Assembly: GCF_001610895.1 (NCBI RefSeq)
Contig: NZ_CP011273.1
Location: forward strand, 1 to 64,000
Reading direction: 5' to 3'
DNA: 64,000 nucleotides
Source of the DNA: Planctomyces sp. SH-PL62
GTDB lineage: Bacteria > Planctomycetota > Planctomycetia > Isosphaerales > Isosphaeraceae
The notes beneath the pieces are model-generated. The model was not told the DNA's origin. It worked only from the letters and a program-made list of their open reading frames with translations, and ran no database searches. The translations under genes and the position numbers were made by a program. Shown piece by piece: positions 50,552 to 60,402 of this stretch (position 1 is the stretch's first letter; every line of letters begins with the position of its first letter).

Positions 50552-51184
50552 TCACTGCACCCCGCCCGGGCGGGGCGCCTCGGATTCGCCGGCGTCGACC
50601 GACCGGACGACGCGGCCCGCCTCGTCGAACAGGCCCAGTCCGGGCGTGCCGTCGGGGCGGATCGCCATCGCCGCGCGGAGCGCGCCCCCGGACCCGTAGA
50701 TGTTCACGCCGGTCGAGTCGTCGGCGGCCATGTCGAGCGAGAGCCTGGGATTGTGGTCCTTGTCGAAGAAGCCCAGGCCCGGCGTGCCGTCGGGGCGGAT
50801 CGTCAGGGCGGCCCGCAGCTCGCCCTCCTGCCCGTAGACGTTCACGCCCGGCGTGTCGTCGTCGTTCCCGTCCTCCGTCCCCAGGTCCAGGGAAAGCCGC
50901 ATCGTCTCCTTCTCGTCGTAGAACGCCAGCCCCGGCGTGCCGTCGGGGCGGATGGTCAGGGCTGCGCGGGTCTTGCCGTCCTGGCTCCGGAGGATGAACT
51001 CGCCCGCCTCGATCGACGTCGGCGTCTCGCGCATCGCCGCGCCGGCGGTCACGAGCAATCCGAAGCCCAGCGCCAGGGTCGTCCCGGCGACTCGCCAACG
51101 TCGGCGTTCGCGCTCCAGGCGGCGGGTGGCGGCTTCCAGTTCCAGGAGTCGTTCGACGACCACGTCGAGAGGGCGCTGAGTCAT
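50552..51184 (-). CDS. Membrane-anchored repeat protein of unknown function
   Basis: 210 residues. An N-terminal heptad-like coiled coil (VVVERLLELEAATRRLERER) and one membrane helix (VAGTTLALGFGLLVTAGAAM) are followed by three repeats of about 45 residues. Each repeat contains IRPDGTPGL followed by F/L-Y/F-D and R-x-S-L/V-D; repeats 2 and 3 are preceded by GVNxYG. This is a beta-solenoid-like pattern outside the membrane. The DNA of the DGTPG core is nearly identical in all three copies (near 50645, 50779 and 50936), implying recent duplication. Start ATG 51184. A near-consensus sigma54 promoter (51233-51249) reads into it, next to the divergent NtrC-type kinase gene. Confidence 0.75.
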   Translation of the reverse strand: MTQRPLDVVVERLLELEAATRRLERERRRWRVAGTTLALGFGLLVTAGAAMRETPTSIEAGEFILRSQDGKTRAALTIRPDGTPGLAFYDEKETMRLSLDLGTEDGNDDDTPGVNVYGQEGELRAALTIRPDGTPGLGFFDKDHNPRLSLDMAADDSTGVNIYGSGGALRAAMAIRPDGTPGLGLFDEAGRVVRSVDAGESEAPRPGGVQ

Positions 51185-51510
51185 GGGGCTCTCCGAAGCA
51201 GGGCCAGGGCGAGGAACCGGAGCACCCCCCATAGCCATTCCCGTGCCAGGCTTCGCGCGGTCTGGTGAGTCAGGTTCCAAGTGCCGCCCGTGAAACGGGT
51301 TGTCGCTTCTGGAAAGGCGCCGAGGCGGGACTTGCGGAGATCCCGGACGCCGAGGGTTTAAGCAGACGAGCCCAAGAGCCAGACACGCGGACGCGGCCTC
51401 GATCTCCTGGAGGGGGAGGCCCGGCGATCCCTCCGGCCGTGCTCGGCCCGCCCCGACGCTTCGAGCCTCGCCGGGGCGGCGGTCGGGTATACTGTGAGGC
51501 TGGGACCCGG
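51185..51510. other. Divergent regulatory region between repeat protein and kinase genes
   Basis: 326 bases with no gene. It holds the sigma54 promoter (-), the CCCGT-GAA-ACGGG palindrome, and a TATACT box (51488-51493) 17 bases before the kinase start codon on the plus strand. Confidence 0.5.
51233..51249 (-). promoter_or_regulatory. Near-consensus sigma54 promoter
   Basis: Read on the minus strand: CTGGCACGGGAATGGCT. Compared with YTGGCACGrNNNTTGCW it differs at one constrained position (G for T), and the essential GG (-24) and GC (-12) are exactly 10 bases apart. Transcription would start near 51222, 38 bases before the ATG of the repeat protein. A palindrome CCCGT-GAA-ACGGG (51287-51299), about 40 bases further upstream, is a possible activator site. 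Confidence 0.6.
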
Positions 51511-52872
51511 ATGTCGGGGGCGAACGAGCCAGGGGGGCGAGGCGTGCTGACGCGAAGACTCTTGTTCCGGATCGCGTGGCCTTCCTTGGTGGCGAGCCTC
51601 CTCTTCCTGACGTCGTGCGCGGCGGCGGCGGTCTACCTGGGCTGGCGGCAGGCGGCGACGGTCCGGGCGCTGGAGGCCGACCTGCACGGGCGACGGCTCG
51701 TCGACGGCCTGCTGAAGGACCTCAGCGAGCTGATCGAGATCGGGCTGCTCGGCGACGACTCGGGGCGGGGCCGGGCTCGGGTCGCGGCCCTGCACGAGGA
51801 CGTCCGCCAGCTCCTGGTCGAATCCGACGTCACGGTGAACCGCCCCGAGGCGGTGAGGATCGTGGACCGGCTGGAGAACGGCTTCCGGCGCTACCGGGAG
51901 ACCGTCGCCGCCGAGGCCGAGGCCGACGACCGAGTCGCCGGGGGGCTTCCGCCCGGCCGCGCCGCGCTGACGATCCTGGAGACCGACGTCCGCGAGGCGG
52001 CCCGCGATCTGGACGCCGAGATCGCCGAGGCGACGGCGCGGTCGCTGGCGGCGATGCACCGCACGGCCTCGTGGACGGCCTGGTGGCTCGCCGGCGTGGG
52101 GGGCCTGGCCACGATCGCGGGCCTGTTCTTCGGCTACTCCGCGGCCACCGGCCTGGAGCGGGCCATGATCCACGCCGAGGAGCTGGCCGCCGCGGGCCGG
52201 ATGGCCGCCGGCATGGCCCATGAGCTTCGCAACCCCCTCACCGCGATCTCCATGCTGGTGCAGCTCCAGCGGGAGAAGGCCGAGGAGGAGGGCCTCCCCG
52301 CCGAGGACTTGCAGGTCATCGAGCGCGAGATCGCCCGGATGGAGGAGCGTCTCAAGGCGTTCATCGACTTCGCCCGGCCCTCGCGGCCGGAAGGGCGGCG
52401 GATCGACCTGGGCGCCGTCGCCGCCGAGACCCTGGCCCTGCTCCAGGGCCGTGCGGCCAAGCATCGGGTCGAGATCAAGCTGGTCCGCCCGGAGGAGCCG
52501 ATCCAGGTCCAGGCCGACGCCGAGCAGATCGGCCGGGTCCTGATGAACCTGACGATGAACGCCCTGGACGCCATGCCTCGCGGCGGCCGGCTGACGACGA
52601 CCGTGTCGCGCGCGCCCGACGGCTTCGTCGAGCTCACCGTGGACGACACCGGGCCGGGGGTCCAGCCCGACGCCCTGCCGCGCCTCTTCGAGCCGTTCTT
52701 CACCAGCAAGGAGGCCGGCCTGGGCTTGGGCCTGGCGATCTCCGAGCGGATCGCCCGCGACCACGGCGGCAGCCTGGTGGCCTCCAACCAACCCGAAGGC
52801 GCGGGCGCCCGTTTCGTGCTCCGCCTCCCGGGTCCCTCGCGGATCCTCGGCGGCCCGTCCTCCCGAGCGTGA
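51511..52872 (+). CDS. Membrane sensor histidine kinase (NtrB/PrsK-like)
   Basis: 453 residues. Two membrane helices (about 20-45 and 192-215) bracket an extracytoplasmic helical sensor of about 145 residues. Then comes a HisKA dimerisation domain with phospho-acceptor His237 in GMAHELRNPLTAISM and a HATPase: N box NLTMNALDAMPRG, G1 VDDTGPGV, G2 GLGLGLAISERIA. Start ATG 51511 (MSGANEPGG); the frame stays open upstream without coding character. It lies 43 bases before an NtrC-type regulator gene, so the two form a two-component pair. The stimulus is unknown. Confidence 0.92.
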   Translation: MSGANEPGGRGVLTRRLLFRIAWPSLVASLLFLTSCAAAAVYLGWRQAATVRALEADLHGRRLVDGLLKDLSELIEIGLLGDDSGRGRARVAALHEDVRQLLVESDVTVNRPEAVRIVDRLENGFRRYRETVAAEAEADDRVAGGLPPGRAALTILETDVREAARDLDAEIAEATARSLAAMHRTASWTAWWLAGVGGLATIAGLFFGYSAATGLERAMIHAEELAAAGRMAAGMAHELRNPLTAISMLVQLQREKAEEEGLPAEDLQVIEREIARMEERLKAFIDFARPSRPEGRRIDLGAVAAETLALLQGRAAKHRVEIKLVRPEEPIQVQADAEQIGRVLMNLTMNALDAMPRGGRLTTTVSRAPDGFVELTVDDTGPGVQPDALPRLFEPFFTSKEAGLGLGLAISERIARDHGGSLVASNQPEGAGARFVLRLPGPSRILGGPSSRA

Positions 52873-52915
52873 CCGGGCCGGATCGGATCGGCGCACCGAC
52901 CAAAGGAACCTAGCC

Positions 52916-54394
<1,479 letters not shown>

Positions 54395-54446
54395 CCGACG
54401 CCCACCCCTCCCTTCGAGACGACCGCGCCGACCGAGGCCCGCACGG

Positions 54447-54462
54447 GCGCGAAATATCGCGC
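54447..54462. promoter_or_regulatory. Palindromes upstream of the WD40-gene promoter, possible activator sites
   Basis: GCGCGA-AATA-TCGCGC (54447-54462) is a perfect 6-bp inverted repeat. Immediately before it is GCCCG-CA-CGGGC (54437-54448). They are 55-80 bases upstream of the sigma54-like -24 element, a usual distance for enhancer-type sites. No binding evidence. Confidence 0.3.
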
Positions 54463-54514
54463 GCCGTCACTGCCTGGAGCGGTCTACGGACCCTCACGCC
54501 CCCTCTCGGCCGCC

Positions 54515-54531
54515 TTGGCACGGCAATTGAT
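54515..54531 (+). promoter_or_regulatory. Near-consensus sigma54 promoter before the WD40 gene
   Basis: TTGGCACGGCAATTGAT matches YTGGCACGrNNNTTGCW at all constrained positions except the -12 C, which is A. GG at -24 is intact. Start of transcription would be near 54542, leaving a leader of about 86 bases to the ATG at 54628. The preceding gene is the NtrC-type activator itself. The weak -12 lowers confidence. Confidence 0.5.
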
Positions 54532-54627
54532 ATAGATGTCTCTCGCGACGATGCAGATGGAGATAGTCCGGTCGAGTCCGACCGCGCATCGACGGCCGTG
54601 CGACATACCAAGGGGGGAGGGTTCGAG

Positions 54628-55620
54628 ATGACGTTATCGATGGATACGAAGCCGATGCGTGGTGGGTTGGCGAAGCATAGCGACGTGGTAACGTCGGTCG
54701 CCTTCTCGCCGGATGGTCGATCGCTGGTCAGCGGCGGATGGGACGGCCTGGTCAAGATCTGGGAGCTTCGCGAAGGCGAAGCCGCGCCGAAGTTGATGCG
54801 AGCCGTGCGCGGCAAGTGGGACGAGGTCGAGGCCGTCGCGTTCAGCCCCGACGGTCGCACGATCGCCGGCCTCGGCGCCGGCTGGGACGGCCTGCCGTTC
54901 GGCGCGGTGACCCTCTGGGAAGCCGACGCCAAGCGCAGCCGCCGCCTGCTGCGGGTCTCGGGCAAGCTCGACGCGATGGCGTTCAGCCCCGACGGCCTGA
55001 CCCTGGCGACCTCCGGCGGCGAGGACCGCACGGTCACGCTCTGGAACGTCTCCGACGGCGCCGAGCGCGTGAGCCTGCCCGAGCACGCCGCGCCGGTCTG
55101 GTCGGTCGCCTATTCGCCGGACGGCCGCCTCCTGGCCGCCGGGTCGGGCGTCGTCCCGGCCATGGCCGACCCGGCCGCCGAGGACCGCCGCGGCGAGGTC
55201 AAGCTGTGGGACGTCACCAGCCCCACGCCGACCTGCGCCCACCGGCTGGTCGGCCACGACTACGGCGTCGCCGCCACCACCTTCTCCCCGATCGCCCCCC
55301 TGCTGGCCACCGGCGGCTTCGACCGCATGATCCGGCTCTGGGACGTCGAGCGGGGCGTCTGCCTGAACGACTTCGCCGGCCACGCCGGATGGGTCGCCGC
55401 GCTGGCGTTCTCGCCCACCGAGCCCCTCCTCGCGAGCGGCAGCCACGACCGCACGATCCGGCTGTGGGACCTCGAAACCGGCCGCTGCCGCACCGTCCTC
55501 GAAGGCCACGCCGGCAACGTCTACTCCGTCGCCTTCTCCCCGGACGGCCGCACCCTCGCCTCCGGCTCCCTCGACGGCTCCGTCCGCCTCTGGGCCGTCC
55601 CCGACGCTCAGGAAGACTGA
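54628..55620 (+). CDS. WD40-repeat protein, single seven-bladed propeller
   Basis: 330 residues, no signal peptide. Seven WD40 units can be counted by their FSPDG and LWD-type ends, e.g. SVAFSPDGRSLVSGGWDG, TLATSGGEDRTVTLWNV, SGSHDRTIRLWDL and SVAFSPDGRTLASGSLDGSV. It probably acts as a cytoplasmic protein-interaction platform. Start ATG 54628 with AGGGGGGAGG about 8 bases upstream; the frame is open further upstream across the regulator gene but not as protein. Probably driven by the sigma54-like promoter at 54515. Confidence 0.9.
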   Translation: MTLSMDTKPMRGGLAKHSDVVTSVAFSPDGRSLVSGGWDGLVKIWELREGEAAPKLMRAVRGKWDEVEAVAFSPDGRTIAGLGAGWDGLPFGAVTLWEADAKRSRRLLRVSGKLDAMAFSPDGLTLATSGGEDRTVTLWNVSDGAERVSLPEHAAPVWSVAYSPDGRLLAAGSGVVPAMADPAAEDRRGEVKLWDVTSPTPTCAHRLVGHDYGVAATTFSPIAPLLATGGFDRMIRLWDVERGVCLNDFAGHAGWVAALAFSPTEPLLASGSHDRTIRLWDLETGRCRTVLEGHAGNVYSVAFSPDGRTLASGSLDGSVRLWAVPDAQED

Positions 55621-55634
55621 GCCGACGCGAATCC

Positions 55635-55707
55635 TCCCCTCATCCGGCCTTCCCTCTCCCCTTCCCCGCCCCCCCGCGAGGAAGCCCCTGAAGGCTGGAT
55701 GAGGGGA
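55635..55707. terminator. Inverted repeat after the WD40 gene
   Basis: TCCCCTCATCCGGCCTT (55635-55651) pairs with AAGGCTGGATGAGGGGA (55691-55707), one mismatch in 17, with a 39-base loop rich in C. It lies 15 bases after the WD40 stop. The CCCTCATCC arm is the same as in the repeat at 34026, so this is a REP-like element that may serve as terminator. Confidence 0.45.
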
Positions 55708-55820
55708 CCCTCAAGCCCGACCGATCGAGACGCCGACGGCCTCTCGTGCCCGCCCCCCTCTCCCATGCGAAGGGGCCGTCACGGAAGCCGTCGGCGTTTC
55801 TTTCGTTCGCGAGGGAGGAT

Positions 55821-56465
55821 CTAGGCGCGGGGGGATCGCACGACGCCGTTGAGGAACGTGAAGGTGGCGGCGGGATCGTCCTCGTCGGCGTCGTCAGGGT
55901 CGGGACGGAACCGTTCCCGGCCGGACCTGGCGCGGGCGGACTCGGCCTCGGAGCGGATCCGGCCGAGTTCTCGGGTCGCGGCGTCGCGCTCGCGTTCGAG
56001 CCTGGCGACTTCGTCCTGGAGACGCTGGTTGCGATCCCGGAGAGCGGCGACCTCGTCCAGGAGCCTCAACACCTCGGCGCGGCCTTGCCACGGGTCGTCG
56101 GGGTCGGGCGTGGTGGCGGCGGCGGCGAGATCCAGGGTCGCGGGCTCCACCAGGAACTTCGCGCGACAGCCCCCGCAGCGGACGTGTCGCCCGACGTACT
56201 TGTCGCGCACGCGGAGCCCCGCGCCGCATTCCGGGCAGGAAACCTCGACGTGTCCGGCCCCCTCCGGGCGGAACGGCCCCACCATCGCATAGACGCCCGA
56301 CCCGGAACCTGACGCGGTCGTCGGAGGCGGGGACGACGACGCCGGGCGGTTCGTCCAACCGCAGCGACCGCAGGCCGTGATTCCGGCCGCGGATTCGGGA
56401 TCCTTGCGGAGTGGGGTCGAGCAGAAGGGGCAGACCGCCTGGGAGTCTGGTGGGGGTTCGTTCAT
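55821..56465 (-). CDS. Zinc-ribbon and coiled-coil protein
   Basis: 214 residues. Two zinc-ribbon units: CPFC...CGRC (residues about 12-35) and CPEC...CGGC (about 77-100, in VSCPECGAGLRVRDKYV, an MJ0042-like finger). A coiled coil follows (LLDEVAALRDRNQRLQDEV), then an acidic stretch and FTFLNGVV. Such two-ribbon proteins are frequent in planctomycetes; function unknown. ATG 56465. Confidence 0.75.
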   Translation of the reverse strand: MNEPPPDSQAVCPFCSTPLRKDPESAAGITACGRCGWTNRPASSSPPPTTASGSGSGVYAMVGPFRPEGAGHVEVSCPECGAGLRVRDKYVGRHVRCGGCRAKFLVEPATLDLAAAATTPDPDDPWQGRAEVLRLLDEVAALRDRNQRLQDEVARLERERDAATRELGRIRSEAESARARSGRERFRPDPDDADEDDPAATFTFLNGVVRSPRA

Positions 56466-56715
56466 GGCTTGACTCGATCCCGGGTGTAGAGCAAGCGGTC
56501 ATGCAAGCCAGTCGGCTTCAACGCAAGCGCCAGGTCGAGCCATTATGAGGGATTTGTTCGGCTTCGACCAGAAGGCTTTTTCGATCGGGTGGTTCCGGAG
56601 GGGGTTCGCGGGCCCGGCCCCGTGCGAAAAAACAACATGCGTTCGCGGGAGGTTGGTTGATTCGAAGCGGGGCGAGGCCCGGCGCGGACGCCGGGCCCGG
56701 GCGCGTTCCGATCGA

Positions 56716-57375
56716 TCAGGCCGAGGCGTTCTGGAGACGACGGGCGCGGGCTCGCGACCGGGTGCGGAAGACGATGGCGCCGCCGGCGGCCGACCAGAGG
56801 AGGAGGCCCACCGGTTCCGGCACGTTCGGGGCCGGGTCGACGGGGTCGGGACCGGTCCCGGGGTCGGGCGTCGGGTCCGTCTGGGTGATCGCGGTGATGC
56901 TCACGCCGGGGGTCGACGAGGTCAGCTTGGGCGGGTTGTCGGCCAGGGCCTTGTCGATGCTCAGAGCGAAGTGCAGGACGCCGCCGGGCTGGAGGCCCTG
57001 GCCGAAGAAGACCAGGCCCAGGAGCTGTTCGGGCGTGCCGGCCTCGTTCGTGGAATCCTTGAGGGCCACGACGAGCTGGTCGGCGTCGAAGCCGTGGGAG
57101 TCGCCGAGGATGGTCAGCGGGCTCCCCTGTTCGCCGGCCGCGTTGATCGGGGGGACCACGCCGCCGGCGGGCGAGACCAGGGCCACGACCTGGGGGCCGG
57201 CGATGTCGGAGGCGGGCTCGGGGAGTCCGGCGTCGGCCGTGAGCCGATAATAGGCGGTCGCCGTCGTGCCGTTGGGGTTGATCGCGGCGGCGCTCGCCGT
57301 CGGGGCCCAGGCTCCGAGCCCGAGCAGCACGGTGGCCGCTAGTACTGCCGTCGGGGTGAATCCAGGACGCGTCAC
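56716..57375 (-). CDS. PEP-CTERM sorting-signal protein
   Basis: 219 residues. Signal peptide after the start (AVLAATVLLGLGAWAPTASA). The C-terminus has NVPEPVGLLLWSAAGGAIVF followed by a basic tail (RTRSRARARR), the tripartite PEP-CTERM exosortase signal. The central part is acidic, Gly/Pro-rich and of unknown fold. I chose GTG 57375 (VTRPGFTP) because AAGGAGG lies 9 bases upstream; the frame stays open for 57 more codons but those lack coding character and would bury the signal peptide. Likely substrate of the exosortase encoded at 19493-20599. Confidence 0.85.
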   Translation of the reverse strand: MTRPGFTPTAVLAATVLLGLGAWAPTASAAAINPNGTTATAYYRLTADAGLPEPASDIAGPQVVALVSPAGGVVPPINAAGEQGSPLTILGDSHGFDADQLVVALKDSTNEAGTPEQLLGLVFFGQGLQPGGVLHFALSIDKALADNPPKLTSSTPGVSITAITQTDPTPDPGTGPDPVDPAPNVPEPVGLLLWSAAGGAIVFRTRSRARARRLQNASA

Positions 57376-57844
57376 GGCGCGTATCCTCCTTGATAGCTGG
57401 ACGTTGTCGGCGATGTCTGGAGATCCGATCGACCTCGTTCTTCCTCGCCGCGAAGCCCGCCCCCCGGAATTCCGGAGATATCGGCGAGTTTTCCCGGGTC
57501 GAGAACCGATCGTTCTCATGAAGCTTGAGAGTCCCACCTCGACCACCTCCCCGTTTGGACCGAATCCGGGACGCGATCCTCAATGATCGCATCCCGCTCC
57601 GGACGGGAGCGCGGGGCCGACCGCCCACCGCCGTCCCGCGCGGGTCTCTCGACCCACGGCGAAACGCGTCGCAGTGATGCGGCCTCCCGCCTTCGACGGC
57701 GAGCCGGCCTCAAATCACACAGAACCTGACGACAAGACGTACATTCCTAGATGTTCCAGGCTCCAGCAACCTGAGGCCGCATTCTGTTGCGAACCCCCAG
57801 GATGGTCAACCCCGAATCGACCGCGCGATGAAGACGGGCACGCC
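57376..57844. other. Gene-free region
   Basis: About 470 bases between the PEP-CTERM gene and the lipoprotein gene, both minus-strand. No supported gene. No sigma54-like site was found upstream of the PEP-CTERM gene. A/T-richer stretch at 57710-57795 may contain the promoter. Confidence 0.45.
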
Positions 57845-58303
57845 TCAATCCATGCCGCTCCAGTAGAGGTACGCGGTGGACGTCGCCGGTTCATACGCGG
57901 CGAACGCCTCCCCCGTGGAAAAGGTGGGGTGGAAGCGCTTCGACTCCAGCAGGACCGTCGAGCCGGGGAGCGGCATCCACCAGCCCGGCCTGGGGCCGTA
58001 GATCGCGGCTCCGGTCGTCTCCTTCGCGAACGCTTCCGCGCTCAGGGGCGTGAAGCCGCCGCCGAGCATCGCCTGGAGCGTCCCCTGGGGAACCTCGAAT
58101 TTCAGGTAAACGTGGCCGCTGTCGCGGAACGCCCGCCCCTCTCCCTGGAGGTTCCGAACCGACGACGAGGGGAAGGCCCCGAACGTCGCCTGAAACGCGT
58201 ACTCGGGCCCCGGATACGCCTCGAGATCCCCGCAGCCGAGGGGGAGCAGGGCGGCCGCGAGCGTCGTCATCCGGCAGGCCGTCCGTATCAAGTCGAGTCT
58301 CAT
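57845..58303 (-). CDS. Probable lipoprotein of unknown function
   Basis: 152 residues. N-terminal hydrophobic stretch ending LLPLGCGD, a lipobox-like sequence with Cys24 (the -3 Pro is not canonical). The mature part is beta-rich with several aromatic residues (GWWMPLPGSTVLLESKRFHP). ATG 58303 with GAGGAGG 6 bases upstream. No family recognised. Confidence 0.6.
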   Translation of the reverse strand: MRLDLIRTACRMTTLAAALLPLGCGDLEAYPGPEYAFQATFGAFPSSSVRNLQGEGRAFRDSGHVYLKFEVPQGTLQAMLGGGFTPLSAEAFAKETTGAAIYGPRPGWWMPLPGSTVLLESKRFHPTFSTGEAFAAYEPATSTAYLYWSGMD

Positions 58304-58421
58304 CCGAATCCTCCTCGTCGCGCCCCGTTGTGCGATCGCGATGGTCGCGTTCTCGGTCCCCGTATAGGATAGGTCGAGGCGGCGACTGGATCGCCCCCCT
58401 GCCCTGCCCCGAGGTGAAGCG

Positions 58422-58709
58422 ATGCCGCCGATCATCTGGTTCATCCACCTGCTCGTACTGATCGTCGCGATGGTGTTCGTCGCGTTCCTGGCCGTCGTCC
58501 TGGCGACGTTCGCCGTGGTCGCGCTCCTCGTCGGGTTCGTCCTCCACAAGCTCGGCTGGGACCGTCGCCTCGTCGCCTATCTGCTGCGGAAGCAGGGCGT
58601 CCGCATCGCGCCCGTCGCGAAGGTGAGGTTCGACGACCTGGACGAGCCCATCGAGGCCCGCTGGACCTTCGACGAGCCCAGCCTGGAAGACGCGCGGCGC
58701 CCGGGCTGA
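58422..58709 (+). CDS. Small membrane protein
   Basis: 95 residues. One very long hydrophobic region (residues 4-45, two helices: WFIHLLVLIVAMVFVAFLA and VVLATFAVVALLVGFVLH) then a basic/acidic soluble tail (RLVAYLLRKQGVRIAP). The GGATAGG box at 58366-58372 lies 50 bases before the ATG. Family unknown. Confidence 0.55.
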   Translation: MPPIIWFIHLLVLIVAMVFVAFLAVVLATFAVVALLVGFVLHKLGWDRRLVAYLLRKQGVRIAPVAKVRFDDLDEPIEARWTFDEPSLEDARRPG

Positions 58710-58742
58710 GGCGACCCTCGCGGCTCTCCGACCGTCCGTCCG

Positions 58743-58748
58743 TATGAT
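58743..58748 (+). promoter_or_regulatory. TATGAT box before the methyltransferase gene
   Basis: TATGAT sits 31 bases upstream of ATG 58780. No good -35. Similar boxes stand before the genes at 31451 (TACGAT), 35804 (TATGAT) and 51511 (TATACT). Confidence 0.35.
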
Positions 58749-58779
58749 AGGCTTGTCGCGACGAAGGGACGGGCCCGGC

Positions 58780-60030
58780 ATGAGCGATGCGGCGGACAAG
58801 ACGTTCTGCGAATTCTTCGCCGGGATCGGCCTGGTGCGCGAGGCGCTCGGGGCGTCGGGGTGGTCGTGCGTTTATGCGAACGACGTCGACCCCAAGAAGC
58901 AGGGGCTCTACCTCGGCCGGTTCGGCGACGAGGGGCATTTCCACCTGGGGGACGTCTGGGAGACGCCCGAGGTGGTGTCGCGGATCGAGGGGAGTCCCCT
59001 GCTGGCGACCGCCTCCTTCCCCTGCGTCGACCTGTCGCTGGCCGGGAATGGTCGGGGGTTCGAGGGGACGCACTCGTCGACCTTCTTCGGCTTCGTCCGG
59101 GCGATGGAGACGCTGGCCGAGCGCTGCCCCCGCCTGGTCTTGCTGGAGAACGTGACCGGATTCCTGACCTCGTCCGGCGGCAAGGATTTCGAGGCCGCCG
59201 CCAGGGCGCTCGCGGGCCTGGGTTACCGGCTGGACGCCTTCACGCTCGATGCCGCGATGTTCGTCCCCCAGAGCCGGCCTCGCGTGTTCGTCGTCGGCGT
59301 GCGCGCGGATCTCGACCCGCCTGGGGCGGTGCGCAGGGCCGAGTCGGGCTGGATCGTCGACGCCTGGGAGGAGCGGCTCGAATCGGCCGACCGTCGCATC
59401 CGCCCTCGGAAGCTGATCGAGCTGATGCGCGCGATCGACCTGCCGACCGGCTGGATCGCCTTCGACGTCCCCGCGCCGGGGGTCAAGCCTCCGGACGTCG
59501 CCGAGGTGATCGACCGCGACGACGCCCAGGATTGGTGGGACGCCGCGGCGGTTTCCAAACATCGCGACATGATGCACGACCGTCACCGCGAACGGGTCGA
59601 CGCGATGGTCTCGTCCGGCGAGACGTTCATCGGCACGATCTACCGCCGCAAGCGCGACGGCCGCACCCGCGCCGAGGTCCGCTTCGACGGCGTCGCCGGC
59701 TGCCTGCGCACGCCCCGAGGCGGCAGCGCGAAGCAGATCGTGATCGTGGTGGAAGCGGGCCGACTTCGGATGCGCTGGATGTCGCCCCGGGAGTACGCCC
59801 GGCTCCAGGGGGCGCCGGATTTCCCGCTGGTCGCGAACACGATCCAGAACCTGTTCGGGTTCGGCGACGCGGTCTGCGTGCCGGCCGTACAATGGATCGA
59901 CCGCCACGTCCTGTCGCCGGTCGCGGCGGGGATCGCGGAGCTGCGGAGGACGCCCGGTGGCCGACAACCTGACGCCCGAGCAACGTCGGCGGACGATGCA
60001 GGCGGTCAAAGGCAAGAACACGTCGCTTGA
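58780..60030 (+). CDS. DNA (cytosine-5-)-methyltransferase
   Basis: 416 residues. C5 methylase motifs in order: I (FCEFFAGIGLVREAL, SAM), IV with catalytic Cys82 (ATASFPCVDLSLAGNGRG), VI (LLENVTGF, Glu123), VIII (QSRPRVFVVGV), a variable target-recognition region of about 150 residues, then IX-X-like segments (RLQGAPDFPLV). Start ATG 58780 (MSDAADKTF). Its last 74 bases overlap the vsr start, out of frame; the C-terminal tail there is low-complexity. No restriction endonuclease gene of conventional type is adjacent. Recognition sequence unknown. Confidence 0.93.
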   Translation: MSDAADKTFCEFFAGIGLVREALGASGWSCVYANDVDPKKQGLYLGRFGDEGHFHLGDVWETPEVVSRIEGSPLLATASFPCVDLSLAGNGRGFEGTHSSTFFGFVRAMETLAERCPRLVLLENVTGFLTSSGGKDFEAAARALAGLGYRLDAFTLDAAMFVPQSRPRVFVVGVRADLDPPGAVRRAESGWIVDAWEERLESADRRIRPRKLIELMRAIDLPTGWIAFDVPAPGVKPPDVAEVIDRDDAQDWWDAAAVSKHRDMMHDRHRERVDAMVSSGETFIGTIYRRKRDGRTRAEVRFDGVAGCLRTPRGGSAKQIVIVVEAGRLRMRWMSPREYARLQGAPDFPLVANTIQNLFGFGDAVCVPAVQWIDRHVLSPVAAGIAELRRTPGGRQPDARATSADDAGGQRQEHVA

Positions 60031-60391
60031 ACGGAAGGTTTCCTCGGCCTTCCACCGCCTGGGCTGGCGGTATCGACGTAATTACAAGCTCTTGCCCGGC
60101 AAGCCTGATTTCGTGTTCACCAGGGCGCGCGTCGTCGTGTTCGTCGACGGCGACTTCTGGCACGGCTGGCGCTACCCGCTCTGGAAGCACAAGCTCTCGC
60201 CGTTCTGGCAGGCCAAGATCGAGCGCAACCGCGCCCGCGACCGCCGCAACTTCGCGCTCCTCCGCCGCCAGGGCTGGGCCGTCCTCCGCCTCTGGGGCCA
60301 CGACGTCGAGAAGAACCTTGACGCCTCCGTCGACCGCGTCCGCGTCCTGCTGGAGCGGGCGAAGGCCCGGCAAGGTGGAGCGCCCTCGTGA
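59957..60391 (+). CDS. vsr: Very short patch repair endonuclease (Vsr)
   Basis: 144 residues. Nicks next to T:G mismatches formed by deamination of 5-methylcytosine. Family sequence is visible from the first residues (MADNLTPEQRRRTMQAVKGK), which supports the GTG start at 59957 inside the methyltransferase gene. The active-site region KPDFVFTRARVVVFVDGDFW then HGWRYP, and NFALLRRQGW, follow. Pairs functionally with the overlapping cytosine methylase. Confidence 0.95.
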   Translation: MADNLTPEQRRRTMQAVKGKNTSLERKVSSAFHRLGWRYRRNYKLLPGKPDFVFTRARVVVFVDGDFWHGWRYPLWKHKLSPFWQAKIERNRARDRRNFALLRRQGWAVLRLWGHDVEKNLDASVDRVRVLLERAKARQGGAPS

Positions 60392-60402
60392 TCCGAAGCC
60401 CC

